A DNA stretch of 64,000 nucleotides from Archaeoglobus sp. UBA230. GTDB taxonomy: Archaea > Halobacteriota > Archaeoglobi > Archaeoglobales > Archaeoglobaceae. The DNA lies in contig DAVR01000022.1 of NCBI GenBank assembly GCA_002507545.1, positions 1 through 64,000 on the forward strand, read 5' to 3'. The notes below the pieces were generated by a model. That model worked only from the letters and a program-made list of their open reading frames with translations, made no database searches and had not been told where the DNA came from. How positions within the stretch are numbered: the stretch's first letter is position 1; every line of letters starts with the position of its first letter. Of this stretch, positions 24,976 to 33,436 are shown piece by piece. The translations under genes and the position numbers were made by a program.

Positions 24976-26190
24976 ATGCTTCCAGCAATCACTCTTTCAG
25001 TGATAGCACTAATTTCAATCAAACTCGATCCCCGGTTAGCCTTTGCCACCTTTGCCATCGCTACTCTGATCTATTCTAATAAAGGGAGCCTGAAACTCTC
25101 AATTAGAAACCCAAGTAACGAAGATTCGTATTTCAACGCATATCTACTTGCCACCTTCCTTTCCCTTCTTGCATGTTTTGCTATTCCGAGGGATGTCGTG
25201 TATACGTCAATTTTCCTGATTTTTGTACATGAGCTGAGAAGGGACGCAATCTGGAATATCGCTGCCTACACCTCTGCGTCCCTCTTCTACTTTCTTGCCT
25301 TCTATCTCCTGACAGATTTGCATTTCAACACAGCTCAGACCTTTTTTATAGCTCTTGCAGGCGGACTCACAGCATCTCTGGTGGAGAGTGTTGAGACCGA
25401 CGCAGATAAGAGGTTTACACTGATGATAGCCCTCTCCACCGTATTCACGATATTCAGAATATACGTCCCTTCAGCATCAATATTTGACCTCAGCTTAGCT
25501 TTTTTCGCATCCTTTCTCTTGAGTCTTCTTGCCCTCTATACAGGAGTTGCAGATGAATCTGGTTTGATGAGTGCTACTCTTGTAGGAACCACGCTAATCC
25601 TCTTTACGGACTTCAGATTCTTTGCTGTTCTGCTCCTTTTCTACACCCTTGGCTCTGCATTCACGAAATATCGCTACGAGATAAAACAGAGTAGAGGGAT
25701 AGCTGAACAGGCTGGGGGTGCAAGAGGTTATACAAACGTATTTGGAAACAGTCTTGCACCCCTCTTTTTCGCGATACAGTATGGTGTTACCCATAACCAA
25801 TTTTTTGCAGCCGCCTTTGTCGCATCGGTTGCGGCAGCGCTGGCAGACACAACAGCGAGTGAAGTTGGTAAAGCAGAAAACAATGTTTACCTTATCACAA
25901 ACTTTCACAAAGTTGAACCAGGTGTCAGTGGTGGGGTATCGTTCAAAGGCGAAATATCAGCTTTAGCCACATCCTTTCTCACAACTGTGCTTTCCTTCCT
26001 AATGGGGATTATTGGCATTTATGCTGCAATTATTGCTGCAATTTCAGCCTTTATCGGCGTTCACATTGACAGTATTCTTGGTGCAACGCTTGAAGAAAAA
26101 GGGTATTTGACAAATTCAGGGGTCAATTTTCTTGCAACCTTTCTTGCCGGTGTTATTTGTTTCCTCCTTCTTTTTCAGTTCCCCTCTTAA
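24976..26190 (+). CDS. DUF92-family membrane protein
   Basis: The 404 residues are mostly hydrophobic with about ten membrane helices. The C-terminal 210 residues carry the DUF92 signature: DESGLMSATLVGTTLI, a KYRYEIKQSRGIAEQAGGARGYTNV-type loop, AALADTTASEVGKA, and a VEPGVSGGVSFKGEI loop. The family includes plant VTE6, a phytyl-phosphate kinase, so a polyprenyl-phosphate kinase-like reaction is possible. It is divergent from the cis-prenyltransferase-like gene with about 20 bases between starts. The first 190 residues are an extra membrane region. Its 3' end overlaps the convergent protease gene by 38 bases. Confidence 0.82.
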   Translation: MLPAITLSVIALISIKLDPRLAFATFAIATLIYSNKGSLKLSIRNPSNEDSYFNAYLLATFLSLLACFAIPRDVVYTSIFLIFVHELRRDAIWNIAAYTSASLFYFLAFYLLTDLHFNTAQTFFIALAGGLTASLVESVETDADKRFTLMIALSTVFTIFRIYVPSASIFDLSLAFFASFLLSLLALYTGVADESGLMSATLVGTTLILFTDFRFFAVLLLFYTLGSAFTKYRYEIKQSRGIAEQAGGARGYTNVFGNSLAPLFFAIQYGVTHNQFFAAAFVASVAAALADTTASEVGKAENNVYLITNFHKVEPGVSGGVSFKGEISALATSFLTTVLSFLMGIIGIYAAIIAAISAFIGVHIDSILGATLEEKGYLTNSGVNFLATFLAGVICFLLLFQFPS

Positions 26191-27967
26191 CCTTCCTTCT
26201 GCTCAAAGCTGCAATCGTAGAAATAGCCACTATGCCGTAGACTACCTCAAATCCCGGCGTTTCTATAACCTGCTCAATTCTTGATTTCTTTTTTGGAGTG
26301 TAGTAGGTGTAAGGATTGAATTCGACATGCTTAAGCTCTCTTTCTCCACCTGATTTTGCCATATTAGTCAGCAGCTTTGCCAGCCTTTCTGATAGCTTGT
26401 AGTACATAAGCTTGGCGTACTTGTTTTCCATACTCTCGGCAAACTCATAGTAGGCTGCAGGAAGCACAGGAAAAACCACTTGCTCTGCCTCAGAAATCGC
26501 AGAGTTGGCAGCTTCTTTTGCACTCTCCACCTTATCGTTGACTTCCCCATATTTGACTTCAATTGAAAGGCTCGCGTCAGTAATAGAGTTTATAGCCATC
26601 ACTGCAGCTCCTGCATACAAGCCATCAGAGAGCAGTCTTTTAGCGGTTTCAAGCGATTCATAAGCGTCATTCAGCAATGTCTGTTCACCATTCAGTGATG
26701 ATGCGTAAACGAGTATCGAACCAGCTTGGGTTATGTAGAACTCCGCCCTTTTTTCAATCTCCTGTGGTGAAATCTCGTAGTCGTTCTTCAGTTCGGAAAG
26801 AATAGAGAGCCACACCTTTGCACTCTCAACTCTCTCCTTAGCGTAAGCAAGATACTGCAAAGCCTCATCATCTGTATTAGCAGTCTTTGCCTTCTCAAGC
26901 AGGTTCTCTGCCTCTGCTATCCTCTCCTGTGCAGCGGCAATAACCTGAAGTGAGTTTACGCCGATTTGCTCATTGCCAAGGTAGCCCTTGAGAGAATCTA
27001 TTTCATTTTTGATGCTTTCAACCTCGTTATCGAATTGCTGTGCGGTAACTATGTTTTTCTTATAAAGCTCATACCTAAGGATTATTTTCGACTGGAAGTA
27101 AAGACTTGTGGCAGTGTAGTATTTCCCTTCACTGTAGCGTTCTTCTGCTTTTTCAATTAGTTCCTCAGCCTTGCCACTCTTAACAGCTTTTCTAAGTGGT
27201 TCGACAGACTCTTTCATCTTTTCTGCGAGCTTTTTCAGAATATTGGAGTAAGCCTTGATACTGAACTCACCTTGTGGTTTTTTAACTTCATAGCCCGTGA
27301 AGAACTTCAGCGCGTCGTTAAGAGTTCTAACCTCATAAACATCTACGCCCAAGGACTTGCCATACTCCACGAGGTCTATTTTCTTGTATTCAGGGGTAAC
27401 TATGCTGATAATACCTACTCTCCTAACCTTGGTCTCTTCTACATAGGTAATCCTCTGCCCTTCAGGTATCAAGAAAATTTTTCCGCCATGAGATGCAGCA
27501 GCTTCGAGCTTATATTTTAGCCCACCTACTGGCCCAATGAAACCGTCAGGGTAAATCATTCCAGTCATGTAAACATCATCGCGGATTTTGAGACCTTTGA
27601 GTGCAGCTACAGTAGCTACAGTCATCACACCCCCTGCAGAGGGTCCACCAACGATTGGTGCCTCAGCCTCAATAATATAGAAGAAGTCGTATTTTGTGAA
27701 GTCCATCCCCAGTAAATCGCAGGCTGTTAGAGCGGCAAGCTGTGCACTTCCCTGCATGTCAATTTCGGTGTAGGGGGTTGTCGAGACGAAAACCTTTCCG
27801 TCTCCGGGTGTGACAATGACACTGATATTTATTACAACACCAGTGGGATTTTCGCCACTTGTTACGGCAACAGCCTTGATATCTGCCCTCTGTGCATGTT
27901 CAAACTGAGCATGTACTGGCTGGATAAGTAAAAACACGATGAACAGCAGGATCAGAGTTTTTTTCAT
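26153..27967 (-). CDS. Secreted, membrane-anchored Lon-type (S16) serine protease
   Basis: The 604 residues start with a signal peptide (1-20) ending at HAQ. An S16 protease domain follows at about 28-215, with catalytic S110 in VGGPSAGGVM and K151 in PVGGLKYKLEAA. Next come long alpha-helical coiled segments (about 250-540) and a C-terminal membrane helix (about 572-590) with a basic tail. It has no AAA+ ATPase part, so it is the COG1750-type extracellular Lon domain, not an energy-dependent Lon. It probably cleaves proteins at the outer face of the cell membrane; the substrate is unknown. Confidence 0.88.
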   Translation of the reverse strand: MKKTLILLFIVFLLIQPVHAQFEHAQRADIKAVAVTSGENPTGVVINISVIVTPGDGKVFVSTTPYTEIDMQGSAQLAALTACDLLGMDFTKYDFFYIIEAEAPIVGGPSAGGVMTVATVAALKGLKIRDDVYMTGMIYPDGFIGPVGGLKYKLEAAASHGGKIFLIPEGQRITYVEETKVRRVGIISIVTPEYKKIDLVEYGKSLGVDVYEVRTLNDALKFFTGYEVKKPQGEFSIKAYSNILKKLAEKMKESVEPLRKAVKSGKAEELIEKAEERYSEGKYYTATSLYFQSKIILRYELYKKNIVTAQQFDNEVESIKNEIDSLKGYLGNEQIGVNSLQVIAAAQERIAEAENLLEKAKTANTDDEALQYLAYAKERVESAKVWLSILSELKNDYEISPQEIEKRAEFYITQAGSILVYASSLNGEQTLLNDAYESLETAKRLLSDGLYAGAAVMAINSITDASLSIEVKYGEVNDKVESAKEAANSAISEAEQVVFPVLPAAYYEFAESMENKYAKLMYYKLSERLAKLLTNMAKSGGERELKHVEFNPYTYYTPKKKSRIEQVIETPGFEVVYGIVAISTIAALSRRKVKRGTEKEGGNK

Positions 27968-27998
27968 AAACCGAGTTAATTAGCTCGAAATTAAAATT

Positions 27999-28823
27999 TT
28001 ACCCAACAACTTCGATGTCTGCAACATATCTGCTGACGTAGGGAGCAAAGTTTCCACATTTTTTCAGTTTCAGCACCTCTACCTTTATCCCGTGTTCCGC
28101 AAATTTATCCGATATTTTATCCGGCAACCTTTCCTCTTCATTCTCACTCTCGAAAGAGTAGTAGTGGATAAAGCTACCTTTCTCAACTTTGTCCTTCAGC
28201 AGAGGTATGAACTTCTCAGCTGAATAGGGAGCAGGCATTAGAACGCGGTCGAATTTTCCCGAAAGTTTGGGGACAATTTCGTTTACGTCACCTTCAAGAA
28301 CCTTTACGACATTCTGAACTTTGTTCAGCTTCACATTCTGCCTGAAATACTTAACTGCTATCGGGTTCAGTTCAACCCCTATAACCTCTCTCGGCTTTGC
28401 GAGCCTTGCAATTACTATCGGATAAGGCCCGACACCAGCGAACATCACAAGAACCTTCTCTCCCTCCCTCACAAGCTTCGCAATCCTCTCCCTCTCTCCT
28501 GACAACTTGACTGAATAGTAGGCTTTGGTTGGGTCAACTACAAATCTGCATCCGTGCTCCTTAACAATGGTTTCAGTCTTTTCCCCATAGACAAGTTCAT
28601 ATCTTGCAATTCTGTAAACTCCATTAACTTCCCCAACCTTTCTCAACACAGTTTTGACATGTTTGTGCCTTTTCAGTATCGCAGCAATAATATCATCCTT
28701 ACGGTGCATGATCTCATCAGGAATTTCAATGACCACTACATCACCGATTATCTCAAAGCTCCTTCTTACAAGCTTAATTTCCTCCTCGCTTAGCTTGTCC
28801 TTCAGCAACTCCCTTAAAGACAC
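27999..28823 (-). CDS. Trm5-family tRNA methyltransferase, short form
   Basis: The 274 residues match the catalytic part of archaeal Trm5, which makes m1G37 in tRNA: ETIVKEHGCRFVVDPTKAYYS near 100-120, SGERERIAKLV, the SAM site VLVMFAGVGPYPIVIA near 142-158, and GVELNPIAVKYFRQNVKLN. The N-terminal D1 domain of full-length Trm5 is missing. The conserved NLP-type catalytic loop is MPAPYSAEKF. TYW2/Taw2, the wyosine aminocarboxypropyl transferase, is the alternative and is similar in length. Family membership is firm; the exact reaction is open. Confidence 0.75.
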   Translation of the reverse strand: MSLRELLKDKLSEEEIKLVRRSFEIIGDVVVIEIPDEIMHRKDDIIAAILKRHKHVKTVLRKVGEVNGVYRIARYELVYGEKTETIVKEHGCRFVVDPTKAYYSVKLSGERERIAKLVREGEKVLVMFAGVGPYPIVIARLAKPREVIGVELNPIAVKYFRQNVKLNKVQNVVKVLEGDVNEIVPKLSGKFDRVLMPAPYSAEKFIPLLKDKVEKGSFIHYYSFESENEEERLPDKISDKFAEHGIKVEVLKLKKCGNFAPYVSRYVADIEVVG

Positions 28824-28859
28824 GTAGCCTTTTTAGCCTCTCAAACAAAAAATGTTGCG

Positions 28860-29474
28860 ATGCTGGAGAAAATGCGGGTTTACTTCATAACCGACTCAAG
28901 ATTCGGCAAGCACGAGGAGCTTGCAGAGAAGGCTTTAAAGGGGGGTGTGAGAACAATACAGCTTAGAGAAAAAAAATTACCTGCGAGAGAAGTTTATGAA
29001 ACAGCAAAAAGACTGAGAAAGTTGACCTACGACTATGATGCTTTGCTCATAATAAATGACAGAGTTGATATTGCAATTGCATCATATGCAGATGGTGTCC
29101 ACGTTGGGCAGAGTGACCTTCCTGCAAAGGCTATAAGGGACTTTTTTGATGGTGTAGTTGGCGTTTCCGCCCATACTGTCGAGGAAGCGAGGGGAGCAGA
29201 AAAGTATGCAGACTATCTTGGTGTTGGCCCTGTTTTTAGAACGGTGACCAAAGAGGATGCAAAAACTCCAATAGGGATTGACGGATTGCAAGAGATTGTA
29301 AGTGCCGTTAGAATCCCTGTCATAGGTATAGGTGGAATAAACGAAAGCAATGCGATTGACGTGTTAAAATGTGGTGCTGCAGGAATCGCTGTAGTATCAG
29401 CAATTGCCGGAAAGAAAAATGTTGTTGGGGCTGCGAGAACACTTGTTGAGTTATGTGATGATTATTATATGTAA
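28860..29474 (+). CDS. thiE: Thiamine-phosphate synthase
   Basis: ThiE joins the pyrimidine and thiazole halves to give thiamine phosphate. The 204 residues show the barrel and diphosphate-binding motifs: FITDSRFGKHE, TIQLREKKLPAREVYETA, LIINDRVDIA, DGVHVGQSDLPA, the SAHTVEEA loop, YLGVGPVFRTVTKEDA, and the C-terminal VIGIGGINESNA and GIAVVSAIAG. All are conserved and length is typical. It is divergent from the Trm5-like gene, with 36 bases between starts. Confidence 0.95.
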   Translation: MLEKMRVYFITDSRFGKHEELAEKALKGGVRTIQLREKKLPAREVYETAKRLRKLTYDYDALLIINDRVDIAIASYADGVHVGQSDLPAKAIRDFFDGVVGVSAHTVEEARGAEKYADYLGVGPVFRTVTKEDAKTPIGIDGLQEIVSAVRIPVIGIGGINESNAIDVLKCGAAGIAVVSAIAGKKNVVGAARTLVELCDDYYM

Positions 29475-29532
29475 TTACAATCATCATCAGCTCAGTAAAT
29501 ATTAAATATGGGAATACGAGATTTCTAATACA

Positions 29533-29715
29533 ATGATAGGCATCCTAATACCCCTACTGCTACCTTTAATTCTCTTGGAAGTCGTTTCCTTCATACCAGT
29601 CCTGCTATTCGCACCCCTCTACCTTATGACAAGCGTAATTTCTCAGAATTCGGGTGATGCCGCTGTTGCGCTTGTAGGTGTTGTAGCCACATATTACTAC
29701 TTCATGCGTGGATGA
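29533..29715 (+). CDS. Small two-helix membrane protein
   Basis: The 60-residue product is almost wholly hydrophobic: helix one at about 3-32 and helix two at about 42-57, with a short polar turn (SQNSGDAA). The frame overlaps the GTG start of the following FAD oxidoreductase gene by 8 bases, which supports translation as part of that cluster. No family recognised; it may anchor the downstream oxidoreductases to the membrane. Confidence 0.5.
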   Translation: MIGILIPLLLPLILLEVVSFIPVLLFAPLYLMTSVISQNSGDAAVALVGVVATYYYFMRG

Positions 29716-31027
29716 GCGGGGTGAGAGAATTCTGGACGTAGCAATCGTAGGAGGAGGAATCGCAGGTTTATCTCTTGCCGCTTTGCTTTCAGATAAATAC
29801 AGTGTTGCTGTTTTCGAAAAATCGAAGATTCTCGGTGGTAGAGCAAGGGTTGTGGAAAGGGACGGATTTATTCTGGACTACGGAATCCATACATGCAGAT
29901 TTGCCGACGAAGGAGTTGTGGCTGAGCTTTTCAGTAAACTGGGCATACCGATAGAGTTCCACTCCTCGAACGCTATCGTTTACTCCAATGGTTTTTACAG
30001 AGTCCCGAAAGGTGCAATTGGCTTTCTCACAACAAAACTCGTCCCATTTAGGGCAAGATTGACACTGCTGAGACTGATGATCAAATTACTCAGACTGAAC
30101 CCAAGAGATGTCGTGGATGTCACCGTACACGAGTTCATAAAGGATATTACGGAAAGAGAAGACATTTACAGGCTTGTATCAGCGCTCATTGGGTCGGGGA
30201 TAGTCTGTCCCGACATGAAAAAAGCCTCGCTATGCGAGGCTGTAACCTTTGCCCAGAAAGCTGTGAAGAGCAAATATACTGGGGGTTATCCAGTTGGTGG
30301 ATGGAAGTATATAATAGACAGCCTTAAGAAAAAAATCGTCGAGAATGGTAGTGAAATAAGGCTGAATTCTGAAGTTAAGAAGGTTGAAGTTAACGGAAAT
30401 GTTGCTGAAGGGATCGTTGTTGGTGATGAATTTATAGATGCGAGAGTGGTTGTTATTGCCTTCCCCCTACAACGAATTTGCGGCATTGTGGACAGGCGTC
30501 TACTGCCAGAATCCTTTGTTGAGAAGGTTGAGAGCCTTGAGCCTACCTCAGGGATATCAATTGATCTGGCCTTGAAGGAGAAGGTTTCGAATATAGACTC
30601 TGTTATCCTCACGCTCCAGCCAGTTATTATGGGTCACTTCACCTCCAATATTTACACTGAAACTGCTCCAGAAGGTAAGCAGCTTGCTACCTTCTACTAC
30701 CCACTTCCCTATGAGAAGATGGATGACAGGAGCTATCTTGACAGAAAGCTTGAAGAGATGAGAGAAATGCTTGAAGAAATGTTTCCGGGAATTCTGGATA
30801 AAACGGAGTGGGAGAGAGTGCTATATCTTAAAGTCGTGGACGGGGCGATTCCAAAGCCCGGTCAGACATATTTTGAAAGACCTGACTACCTATGTCCGAC
30901 TATCGAAAATCTATTCTTCGTCGGTGATACAACGAGAGCCGAAGGTAATGGGGGTGACATAGCGTTCAGGTCTGCGTTGGAGTGTGCGGAGAAGATAGAA
31001 AAGTATTTGGAAAAATTTAAGTATTGA
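29708..31027 (+). CDS. Phytoene desaturase-like FAD oxidoreductase
   Basis: The 439 residues begin with a dinucleotide-binding loop (VAIVGGGIAGLSLAALLS) and the second motif EKSKILGGRARVVERDG, with the typical YGIHTCRF stretch near 60. They end with the FAD motif LFFVGDTTRAEGNGGDIAFRSALECAEKI. This is the phytoene dehydrogenase/amine oxidase layout, acting on polyisoprenoid or other lipid chains. It starts at GTG 29708. Clustering with a GMC oxidoreductase and membrane proteins suggests membrane-lipid or quinone side-chain chemistry (inference). Confidence 0.85.
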   Translation: MDERGERILDVAIVGGGIAGLSLAALLSDKYSVAVFEKSKILGGRARVVERDGFILDYGIHTCRFADEGVVAELFSKLGIPIEFHSSNAIVYSNGFYRVPKGAIGFLTTKLVPFRARLTLLRLMIKLLRLNPRDVVDVTVHEFIKDITEREDIYRLVSALIGSGIVCPDMKKASLCEAVTFAQKAVKSKYTGGYPVGGWKYIIDSLKKKIVENGSEIRLNSEVKKVEVNGNVAEGIVVGDEFIDARVVVIAFPLQRICGIVDRRLLPESFVEKVESLEPTSGISIDLALKEKVSNIDSVILTLQPVIMGHFTSNIYTETAPEGKQLATFYYPLPYEKMDDRSYLDRKLEEMREMLEEMFPGILDKTEWERVLYLKVVDGAIPKPGQTYFERPDYLCPTIENLFFVGDTTRAEGNGGDIAFRSALECAEKIEKYLEKFKY

Positions 31028-31045
31028 TTAAATGTGGCATAGCTC

Positions 31046-31456
31046 ATGATTGAGTTTAGAGTGGCAAAGACTGTTTGCTGGCTCTCCTTTATTATCTTCC
31101 TCCTTGCCGGGTTCTACTTCCTTCTCTTCCCCAAAAATCTTGGAAATGTTATTTCAGAAACTGGAAAAGTGCTGAAAATCGAAAGAGGGGAGGAAATTAA
31201 TTTCTGGAGGAGTCTAACCTTTGCATACATGATGACCATAGCCTTTCTGGCAGTGCTGATAGCCACCAATGTCACCATCTACTGGCGGTTTCTGTTTGTT
31301 CTCTTCATCGCTAAGATTTCATCGTCAGCAGCAGCTTTGACATTCTTCCTGAATGGAGGAGGATTTTACAGCCTCGTGATAGCCTTCACCGACTTGCCGC
31401 TTGCTTTAGTCTTTATCGGTCTTTATATCTGGATTTGGAAGAGCAGAGTGAGGTAG
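31046..31456 (+). CDS. Four-helix membrane protein of unknown function
   Basis: The 136 residues form about four membrane helices (near 7-27, 52-73, 78-100 and 108-130) with a hydrophilic loop at 30-48. No conserved motif is recognised. It lies 18 bases after the phytoene-desaturase-like gene and 10 bases before the GMC oxidoreductase gene on the same strand, so it is presumably co-transcribed and may hold their substrate or complex in the membrane. Confidence 0.75.
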   Translation: MIEFRVAKTVCWLSFIIFLLAGFYFLLFPKNLGNVISETGKVLKIERGEEINFWRSLTFAYMMTIAFLAVLIATNVTIYWRFLFVLFIAKISSSAAALTFFLNGGGFYSLVIAFTDLPLALVFIGLYIWIWKSRVR

Positions 31457-31465
31457 GGAGCTGAC

Positions 31466-33436
31466 ATGATAAGCGAAAAGAGACTGAGGGTTTTGAAGAA
31501 GGCAGGTGAGGCTCTGATTCCATCAGATGATAATCTACCAGAATATAGCGTGGAAGTTGATGAGAGGGTTGAGAAGTTTCTTAGAAGAATGCCGCCACAC
31601 GTTCGACTTATGATCAATATCAGTCTGATCTTTCTACAGCTTCTCCCAATTCTTAGAGTTTTCAAGCTGAAAAAGCCAGCTTTTTTCACCTCTTTAGACA
31701 TTAATGAGAGATACATGCTGCTTGAGGGACTGAGGAGGAGCAGATTCTTTGTTTTCCGTATGGTCTTTATTGTTATAAAACTGTTTGCAGTTGCCCTCTA
31801 TGCTTCGAAAAAAGAAGTGGAGAAGGCGATTGGATATTCTGTAAATACTGGTAGCAAAAAAGTCCCCTCGCCCGATCTCGTGACAGAGAATATAATCGAA
31901 GGACATCAAGTAAGCCGGAACTTCAAAATACGCTGCGATGTCCTCGTTATAGGCTCGGGAGCTGGTGGGGCGGTAGTTGCAAAGGAGCTTGCTGAACAGG
32001 GTTTTGATGTAGCTGTTATCGAAGAGGGTTTCATGCCCGAATGTGATAAACTTGGAGGGGATATGCTGAGTGTCACCCCAGAACTATACAGAGATGCCGG
32101 AATGACGTTCACAGTTTCCCCCATAGGCTTGGGTCAACCATCTGTCCTGCTCCCAACTGGAGTTGCTCTCGGTGGAACGACGGTGGTTAACGAAGGAACG
32201 TGCTTTAGAACGCCAGACGAAGTGCTTGAGAGATGGAGCAGCGATTTTAATCTCGAAGGGGTTGACCCGAAAACAATGGAAAAGTACTTTAGGAAAGTAG
32301 AAAGAACTCTGAACGTCCATCCAGTATCGGTCAATCTCATAGGTAAGGCAGCGATGAAAGTAGCTGCTGGAGCCGAGAAACTTGGTTACAGCTACTTTCC
32401 GCTCTACAAGAACACTTCCGGATGTGAAGGATTGGGATTGTGTGAATTTTGCTGTCCTATTGATGCAAAAAAGGCAATGCACATCAGCTACATCCCCTTA
32501 GCGACTCAAAACGGGGCGAAATTCTATACTGGCTTCAGGGCTAAATGGCTGGAGTTCAGAGGTAAAAGAATAACGAAGGTAGGTGGCGAAATTCTAAACA
32601 GAGAAGGGCAGGTAGTTGGGAGATTTGTAGCTGAGTTCAAAATTCTCGTTCTTGCAGCCGGAGCAATCCACACGCCCTACCTGTTGCTGAAAAATGGAAT
32701 TGCGAATTCGAGCGGTATGGTTGGCAAAAATCTGAGGATTCATCCAGCCATCGCCGTCATGGGAATTTTTGACGAAATTCTGAACGGCTGGGAGGGAATG
32801 TCTCAGAGCTTGGCTGTTAAGGAGTTTGCAGATGAAGGGATAATTTTGGAGACAACCTTTGCACCCCCAGCCCTCGCAATGGCAGGAAACTGGCTTGCCG
32901 GAAAGGAGCTTTCAGAGCTCTTTTTGAACTACAGAAAAGCATCAATGGTTGGAGTTATGATTGGGGAGGATGATTCGAAGGGAAGAGTGCTGGCTCTGCC
33001 CGAGTTCCTACCACTTGTAGGGAAAACACCCATTGTGCAGTATAAATTCGGGGTGAAGGATGTGCAGAAGGCGATGAAAGGACTTGTCGAGACGTGCAGG
33101 ATATATTTTGCTGCTGGAGCAGAGAAAGTTGTCACCCCCCTTCTAAATTTCCCAATTGTAAAGCAGGACGACCTGAGCAGGCTGGAAGAAATTGGACGTT
33201 TGCACCCAAACATGTTAATCTGGTCAGCATACCATCCTCAGGGAACATGCAGAATGAGTGCTGAACCATATAATGGTGTCGTAGATTCATATTGTCGCTC
33301 ACACGACTTTGAAAACATGTATATTGCGGATGCGAGCATTTTTCCAGACTGTGTTGGAGTTAACCCAATGATTTCAATTATGGCCTTCGCAACGAGGACT
33401 GCTGAACACATATCGGAGGTGAATGATGCACTCTGA
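31466..33436 (+). CDS. GMC-family FAD oxidoreductase
   Basis: The 656-residue protein has an N-terminal region of about 140 residues with a hydrophobic helix (LIFLQLLPIL), then the FAD-binding loop VLVIGSGAGGAVVAKELAEQG near 158-178 and the GMC signature PTGVALGGTTVVNEGTCF near 228-245. A cysteine cluster follows (CEGLGLCEFCC, near 320-330), and the C-terminal catalytic segment has HPQGTCRMS near 595. GMC enzymes oxidise alcohols, passing electrons to oxygen or quinones. The cysteines suggest an extra metal or Fe-S site, as in some long-chain alcohol oxidases. Its end overlaps the next gene by 14 bases. Confidence 0.88.
   Translation: MISEKRLRVLKKAGEALIPSDDNLPEYSVEVDERVEKFLRRMPPHVRLMINISLIFLQLLPILRVFKLKKPAFFTSLDINERYMLLEGLRRSRFFVFRMVFIVIKLFAVALYASKKEVEKAIGYSVNTGSKKVPSPDLVTENIIEGHQVSRNFKIRCDVLVIGSGAGGAVVAKELAEQGFDVAVIEEGFMPECDKLGGDMLSVTPELYRDAGMTFTVSPIGLGQPSVLLPTGVALGGTTVVNEGTCFRTPDEVLERWSSDFNLEGVDPKTMEKYFRKVERTLNVHPVSVNLIGKAAMKVAAGAEKLGYSYFPLYKNTSGCEGLGLCEFCCPIDAKKAMHISYIPLATQNGAKFYTGFRAKWLEFRGKRITKVGGEILNREGQVVGRFVAEFKILVLAAGAIHTPYLLLKNGIANSSGMVGKNLRIHPAIAVMGIFDEILNGWEGMSQSLAVKEFADEGIILETTFAPPALAMAGNWLAGKELSELFLNYRKASMVGVMIGEDDSKGRVLALPEFLPLVGKTPIVQYKFGVKDVQKAMKGLVETCRIYFAAGAEKVVTPLLNFPIVKQDDLSRLEEIGRLHPNMLIWSAYHPQGTCRMSAEPYNGVVDSYCRSHDFENMYIADASIFPDCVGVNPMISIMAFATRTAEHISEVNDAL

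Noticed and set aside
29233-29474. Possible truncation of thiE
   Set aside because: C-terminal phosphate-binding loops are present and the length is normal.
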